From NCBI GenBank assembly GCA_051294375.1, contig CM119268.1, positions 5,833,525 through 5,897,524 of the forward strand: 64,000 nucleotides of DNA, written 5' to 3'. A model generated the notes under the pieces. It was not told where the DNA came from. It made no database searches and was given only the letters and a program-made list of their open reading frames with translations. This document shows, one piece after another, positions 57,182 to 64,000 of the stretch (position 1 is its first letter; each line of letters starts with the position of its first letter). A program made the translations under genes and the position numbers. Source of the stretch: Paraspadella gotoi (taxonomy: Eukaryota > Chaetognatha).

Positions 57182-58636
57182 GAGAGAGAGAGGAGAGAGG
57201 AGAGAGAAGGAGAGAGAGAGAGAGATTCAATGACGTGAACACAGATAAAAAGAGGTATGCAATCCTTAATGATCTTAAATCAGCTGAAAGAACGAACGTA
57301 AATAAATAAGTTTAGACAGCCGGTGGTTGAGGAAGTGCAATATCTTGTTAACTGCCCTTTTAAGGCGCTGACCTTCACCAATATATTTTACAAAATTTAC
57401 GATTGCCGACAACCAGGCAAATTGATTGTGGAGTATATGGACTTGTCATCCCTTATTACCATACACGTGAATTTTTACTGAAAATGATTTGGATATATCA
57501 ATTAGCGGTCTCAATTAAGCCATTAGGAAAACCGGGATCCGATCCCCATAGGTAAGCTACCTTCGGAGAAGGCCCCGTGAGGACGGTGGGAGAGCCGCCT
57601 TCCTAACTATATCATGTATATGTCGTTTAAATATATAAGTATAATAAGAAAATATCATGATATTGAATAACGGACTGTGAGTCTTGATAGGAAAAGCTTG
57701 CAGGGACTGCTACGTCAATATCTTGTAAGAGGGAAGAAGGTCTTACACACCGCCTGTCGAAACAGATGCTGACTTTTAGCGTAAGTTTCGATACGAAGAG
57801 AAAAATCGAAAGAAGAAACATCAAAAAAGGAAGAAGAGAGAAGAAAAAAAGTCTGTTGCTCTTTTGTCATTCATGTATTCAAATGTTTGAAGCACTACGA
57901 CCGGGCGGTGGCGGTGTCGCTGACCGGATATATGAGAGAGAGAGAGAGAGAGAAGAGAGAGGAGAGAGCGAGAGAGAGAGAGAGAGAGAGAGAGGAGAGG
58001 AGACGAGAGAGAGAGAGGAGAGGGAGAGGTTGTAACATCATGAAATTGTGTTTATCTAATCAACAGGAATGACGTTCTAATTTAATGAGACCAAGCTTAG
58101 TCAATGTATGAAAATTGGTACAACGTTTATCGTACAATGTTTATCGTTTTTTATGAATAAATGATTTAGTATCAAAAAAGAATAGTAAAATGCCAAAAAG
58201 TAAAATACAGTAATCCAAAGAAAAATATTTTTTGTTTTTATTTAATTAGTATTTTGGAAAAAAAATGATTACAATAAGTTTATTTATTTATTAGTTAAAA
58301 CCAATGTATAAATTATCCATTCATTTAATAAATTAATATATTGCCCCTGATTTTAGACAGGCTTTGGTGGTTAAGGCAATAACATTCCAAACCCTGCAAT
58401 CATTTCAATCAAGACTCCTCCACAGTCTCGTTATTTACTCCCAAATTACAAGATTACCTGGCTTCCCCTGACAACAAAGTGGTAAAACATTCTCAAAAAA
58501 TAATTATATGTTTTATGTTAATTGTTATATTGTTTTCTAATTTGGGAAAGAGAAACTATTTTTGGTTCAACAAATAATTTTTAGAGAGAGAAGGGAGAAA
58601 AACGTATTTGTATCATGCTTGAGGTGAAGAGAGAGA
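56688..58636 (+). repeat. Palindrome 2, left arm (about 1.95 kb)
   Basis: Mirrored by 58637-60500. It contains, in order, (CTTT)n, a (GTC)n array (about 57015-57075), GA arrays, a family B repeat (57535-57600), and family A repeats (57660-57770, 58320-58490). It begins right after an N gap. Confidence 0.9.
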
Positions 58637-59258
58637 TCTCTCTCTCTCTCTCTCTCTTCTTCACTCAAGCATGATACAAATCGTTTTCTTCTCCCTTCTC
58701 TAAAAATTATTTGTTGAACCAAAAATAGTTTCTCTTTCCCAAATTAGAAACATATAACAATTAACATAAAACATATAATATTTTTTGAAATGTTTTACCA
58801 CTTTGTTGTCAGGGAAGCCAGGTAATCTTGTAATTTGGGAGTAAATAAACGAGACTGTGAGAGAGTCTTGATTGAATGATTGCAGGGTTTGGAATGTTAT
58901 TGCCTTAACCACCAAAGCCTGTCTAAAATCAGGGGCAATATATTAATTTATTAAATGAATGGATAATTTTACATTGGTTTTACTAATAAATAAAATAAAC
59001 TTATTGTAATCATTTTTTTTCCAAAATACTAATTAATAAAAACAAAAAGAATATTTTTCTTTGGATTACTGTTATTTACTTTTTGGCATTTTATCTATTC
59101 ATGTCTTTATTGATACTAAATCATTTATCATAAAAACCGATAAACATTGTACGATAAACGTTGTACCAATTTCATTAACATTGACTAAGCTTGGGTCTCA
59201 TTATAATTAGAACGTCATTCCTGTTGATTAGATAACACAATTTCTGATGTTACAACCT

Positions 59259-59311
<53 letters not shown>

Positions 59312-60009
59312 CCGGTCAGCGACACCGCCACCGCCCGGTCGTAGTGCTTCAACATTTGAATACATGAATGACAAAAGAGCAACAGACTTTTTTTCTCTCT
59401 TCTTCCTTTTTTGATGTTTCTTTCGATTTTTTCTCTTCGTATCGAAACTTACGCTAAAAGTCAGCATCTGTTTCGACAGGCGGTGGTGGTTTAAGACCTT
59501 CTTCCCTCTTACAAGATATTGACGTAGCAAGTCCCTGCAAGCTTTCTATCAAGACTCACAGTCTCGTTTATTCATATCATGATATTTTCTTATTATACTT
59601 ATATATTAAACGACATATACATGATATAGTTAGGAAGGCGGCTCTCCACCGTCCTCACGCTTCCCGAAGGGTAGGTACCTATGGGGATCGATCCCGGTTC
59701 CTAATGGCTTATTGAGACCTATTGATATCCAAATCATTAATAATAATCAGTAATCACAGTGTCATAGTAATAGGATCACAAATCCATAGTAACTCACAAT
59801 CAATTTGCCTGGTTGTCGGCAATCGTAAATTATTGTAAATCATAATTGTGAAGGTCAGACGCCTTTAAAAGGCAGTTAACAAGATATTGCACTTCCTCAA
59901 CCAACCGTCCTGTCTAAATTAAATTTAAATTTAAAACGTTCGTTCTTTCAGTGAAATTTAAGATCATTAAGGATTGCATACCTCTTTTTTATACTGTGTT
60001 CACGTCATT

Positions 60010-60091
<82 letters not shown>

Positions 60092-60146
60092 CTCTCTTCT
60101 CTTTTTTCCCTTCCCTCTCTCCATTAATTTTTTCTTCCTTCGTGTG

Positions 60147-60182
<36 letters not shown>

Positions 60183-60184
60183 CG

Positions 60185-60221
<37 letters not shown>

Positions 60222-60329
60222 TCCTCAGAATTATTGAGTCACTTTATCAATTTTCTTCGCGTCTCAATTCGAAAGTTGAAATCGCTGACCGGAACGAAAA
60301 GGAGAGAAAATGAGATAGAAGAGGGACAA

Positions 60330-60361
<32 letters not shown>

Positions 60362-60386
60362 CAGAAAGAAAGAAAGAAAGAAAGAC

Positions 60387-60465
<79 letters not shown>

Positions 60466-60500
60466 AAAGAGAGAGGAAAGGAACAAAAAGAAAGAGAAAA
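58637..60500 (-). repeat. Palindrome 2, right arm
   Basis: Reverse complement of the left arm, turning at GAGATCTC (58633-58640) with no spacer. Its (GAC)n array (60145-60220), (GAAA)n array (60330-60470) and repeat copies (58795-58985, 59465-59590, 59640-59720) mirror the left arm. Array lengths differ between the arms. Confidence 0.9.
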
Positions 60501-60756
60501 GGAGAGAGCAATGGAAGGAAGGAAAAATGGAGAAAGGAAAGGAGAGAGGAATGTGACGAAAGAAAAAATGAAAAAAAGAGAGGTGAGGAAAGAGAAAAGA
60601 AAAAAGAGGGAAAAGGAAAGAGAAAAGGAGAGGGGAAAAAGAGAGGAAAGGAGAGATGAAAAGAGAGGGGAAGGGGAAATAGAAAGTCATTTTCGATAGA
60701 GAGGAGTTAAGAATCGAAATTAAAAAGAAATTGATGTATTAGATTACATGGCGTGG

Positions 60757-60904
60757 GACATGAGATGACATGACATGATCCTGCAGATGACATGACCTAA
60801 GACATGAGATGACATGACATGATCCTGCAGATGACATGACCTAAGACATGAGATGACATGACATTATCCTGCAGATGACATGACCTAAGACATGAGATGA
60901 CATG
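60757..60904 (+). repeat. 44-bp tandem repeat (about 3.4 copies)
   Basis: The unit begins GACATGAGATGACATGACAT and continues through GATCCTGCAGATGACATGAC plus CTAA. Copies start at about 60757, 60801, 60845 and 60889, with one substitution (GATCCT to TATCCT). The internal submotif ATGACATG also repeats. Confidence 0.95.
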
Positions 60905-60909
60905 GTTAG

Positions 60910-61660
60910 TACAACTAAAAACAAATTCATCTCGTGTGACAAAAACATTTTTTGACGCAACAACAGCAGAAAATATATGAATTGTCTGATTTTAATTTTA
61001 AAGTTAGAAGAAAAACAATATCGAGCAAATTTTTTTCTACATTTTTTTTTATTTTTTTCATTAAGGCCAAAAAAAAGTTTTGAGCTTTCATTTTTTTCAT
61101 TAAGGCCAAGAAAAAAAAGGAAGAGGACTTTTTGCATTTTAATAACTGGAAAATGAAAAGAGTCGAATCGCTTTTGCGGAGCCTGAGAGACGCCAGTTTG
61201 TTGTTGTCGTCGTTGTTGTCGTTGTTGTTGTCGTTGTTGTTGTCGTTGTTTTGACTCGCATTTTTTTCTCTTTTCATTCCATTTTTTTGGACTATTTGTT
61301 TTTTTTTATTTATTATTATTATCTATAAAAAACGTTATATCGGTAAATGATATGAAACGATAAGATTATCAATAATAAAATGAAAAATATAAAAGAAGAA
61401 TAGACTATTAACTATTAACTATTAAAAGAGAAAGAAAATAGAAATGCTATTATTGACTCGTTATATTTAACCAAAACTTCCCAGGAAAGGAAAAACTGTC
61501 GCGTAACAAAGGTAGTAGCTACTAGTTGTTGTTGATGTTGTTGTTATTTTTATTGTTTTAGCTGAATCATCATCATCATCAGCATTTTCGTCTTAAAAAT
61601 AACTAGAATTAAAATGAAAGGAGAATTTTTTTCAATTTCATTTTTTTTTTTGGACAAAAT

Positions 61661-61665
<5 letters not shown>
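60910..61665. other. Gene-free AT-rich DNA
   Basis: Holds a GTT/GTC array at about 61198-61250 and otherwise AT-rich unique sequence, including a local duplication of TTTTTTTCATTAAGGCCAA at about 61052 and 61090. No exon is seen. Confidence 0.6.
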
Positions 61666-61701
<36 letters not shown>

Positions 61702-62010
61702 TCTCTCTCTCTCTCCATTTGTCTTTCTCTCTCTCTCTCTTTCTATCTGACTCTGTCTCTCTCTTTCTTTCTCTTTCTCTCTTTCTCTCTCTCTTTATTT
61801 TTTTTCACTCTCTCTCTTTTTCTCTCTCTCTCTCTCTCATCTCCTTTTATTTTTCTGTCTCTGCCTGTCTATCTATCTATTTTACTGTCTCTCTTTTTCT
61901 CGTTCACTTTGTCTATGACTTCTGAATCCTGATTATGTGGGATTAGTATTCTTACTCTCTCATTACTATGCTTGGTTGTCTATTTTTTGTTTCTTTATTT
62001 TCTCTTTTCC

Positions 62011-62045
<35 letters not shown>

Positions 62046-63281
62046 CTTGCAATAACACTTGTTGGTTTTATTCATTATTTTCGCTTTCTAAGCTCATTTG
62101 CTCCGTTTTTCTCTCGTGTTCGTTTGAAATATTTTTTTATTTAAATTTTTTTTAATTCTCTATTTGTAAATTCATTCTTTATCTTTTTCTCTCTTTATTT
62201 TTTTTATTTCTTTTTTTTCTTTTTTAATTTCTTTCTTTCTTTTTACTTTCTGTTTTGGTCTGCTCGGTTCTTTTTTTTGGGGGGGGGCAAGGGGCCTAAT
62301 AGGCCTTTTTACTATACTCCTTTTCTACCGCTAAGGCCTTTTAGCTTTACGGGAATATTATTTTAATAATGATTTTTTTTTCTACCTCGCGAATCGCGGG
62401 CAGCAAAGGGACGTCACTAGGGTAAAGAGCTGAGGCCCGTTGGCCCCTTTGGCCCTCTGGGGTTTCAAGGATAGAGAGAGAGAGAGACAGAGATAGAGAC
62501 AAAGAAAAACTCATCTCAAAGTCTAATTCCGTCGGAGTGGGATTAGTTATGAGTAGCGGGTTGGAAGAGAGAGAGATAGAGATAGATAGAGAGGGTTGGG
62601 AGAGAGAAGAGAGAGAGGTTTTAAAAAGGGTTGAGAGAAGGAGAGAGAGAAGGAGAGAAGCTTCGACGTAGAGCGAGAGGAGAAGAGGATGAGCTAGCCT
62701 TTGGAGAAGAGAGATATAGAGAGAACGAGAAGAGAGAGAGAGAGATAAAGAGATAGAGAGGGATGGAGAGGCGGAGAAGGAGAGAGAGAAAGATATATAG
62801 AGAGAGAGGGAGAGAGTGGGGAAGAGAGAACTTAAGATAGAAAAAAAATAATGAAATAGAGAGGGAGAGCGAGAAAGATAGAGGGAAATAGAAAAAGAGA
62901 GAGAGAGAGAGTTAAAAAAAAAGAGGATAAATAAAAAACGTTGACTACAAAAATATATGCAAGAAAAGATGTTATTATTGAAGCTGTAAATATTTGCTAT
63001 CGTGTCTTTTATTTCGCTGACTTTATATCGGGAAGACTTTCTCCCTAAGAAATTCTTTATCTCTCTCTCACTCACTCTCTCTCCTCTTCGATAATTGAAT
63101 AAGGCGAGGAAAAAGGAAGACAGAGGGGAAAAAAAGGAAAATCTTATTAAATCTTGTTGATTTAGTTCTCAACATCAAGTCTGTGGTGATGGGGCTTCGG
63201 AAGAGAATGGCGGGAAAAAACCAAAACTATTACTACAAAAAAAATCTAAACAAAATAGAGAAAAGATAAATCACTCTTCTG

Positions 63282-63315
<34 letters not shown>

Positions 63316-63439
63316 TTTTTGTCTCTCTCTCTCTCTTTTTGTCTCTCTTTCTGCCTCGCTCTCTCTCTCTCCCTCTTTGTTCCTTCTCTAAATTGGCTAC
63401 GCCTTTCCTTAATTAATGGAAGGCGTAATTTTCTTACTC

Positions 63440-63519
<80 letters not shown>

Positions 63520-64000
63520 GAAAACTTTGATTTATGGATGAATAGATCCAAGGATTTTCGTGATATTAAAGACTCCTATTAATCTGGACTCACCAATGTT
63601 GATTGTTCAGCCATCATAGTAAAGCCAATAATGAGTGTTCTTTATGTCCCTTGTAGCATGGTTCAAAATGAGTGGTTTTATAAAGATTAAATTAAAGTTT
63701 AATTATAACAAGGTTTACAATTCGTTTCATTCGTCGGGTTTCTGCAATATTTCTTTGAATTATTGACTCGAAGAACCGAGATCACAAAATCTCTCTCTTT
63801 CTCTTTCTCTTTCCTTCTATCTCTCTCTTTCTCTCTGTCTCACTCTCACACTCTTCCTCTCTCTTTGAAGTTCGACTGAAAGATTTTTCAATATTCACAA
63901 AATTAAAAAAATAAAAGAACAAAGAAAACCGAAATTTGTCTTTAATCTTGAACAATAAATCTCAATTATATTTATATCTATTGGTTAGTTTTTTTTATTC
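61665..64000. other. Gene-free microsatellite-rich end of window
   Basis: CT-rich tracts at 61665-61860 and 62010-62045, a GA-rich block at 62470-62920, CT arrays at 63280-63370 and 63445-63515, and a short CT-rich tract near 63790-63860. Reading frames in these tracts are Ser/Leu or Arg/Glu runs. I see no protein-coding exon. Confidence 0.7.

Overview
This is animal (metazoan) nuclear DNA. Intron-split genes for a BMP-type receptor Smad, the 26S proteasome ATPase Rpt6 and DGAT1 can be assembled exon by exon with matching splice phases. The proteins are strongly conserved. The introns are short to medium, the spacers are AT-rich, and GA/CT microsatellites are very dense. I cannot name the species. 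A lophotrochozoan or another non-vertebrate animal is a reasonable guess, but nothing here proves it. The assembly looks like lightly corrected long reads: there are five N gaps (600-917, 979-988, 3482-3506, 3704-3923, 56663-56687), paired 1-nt indels inside a conserved Smad exon, and two large perfect-centre palindromes.

Layout. 1-3480: three copies of a 19-bp minisatellite cassette, with inverted flanks around the first two. 3500-12450: gene-poor, microsatellite-rich DNA with two promoter-like motif clusters (near 6.2 kb and 9.4-9.65 kb). 12474-17294 (+): Smad1/5-like gene. 19638-24822 (+): Rpt6/PSMC5 gene. 27069-31108 (+): DGAT1 gene. 36751-33157 (-): unknown protein with a DnaJ-type CxxCxGxG cysteine cluster, plus a possible alternative last exon at 31525-31882. 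43861-37342 (-): large unknown disordered protein carrying about 24 heptad repeats, with seven CCAAT boxes upstream. 45436-56010: palindrome with arms of about 5.3 kb. 56688-60500: second palindrome with arms of about 1.9 kb. 60500-64000: microsatellites and a 44-bp tandem repeat.

The genes do not form a functional cluster. The first three run on the plus strand and converge on the two minus-strand genes. The recognised ones serve unrelated housekeeping or developmental roles: BMP signalling in the nucleus, proteasome unfolding, and triglyceride synthesis in the ER.

The most novel signals are three. First, a dispersed inverted-repeat element with a core of degenerate telomere-like TTAGGG DNA, in at least six independent places. 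Second, four GC-AG introns among about 50 reconstructed. Third, an LTR-like remnant ending in a 43-nt complement of the 3' part of a tRNA-Leu including CCA.
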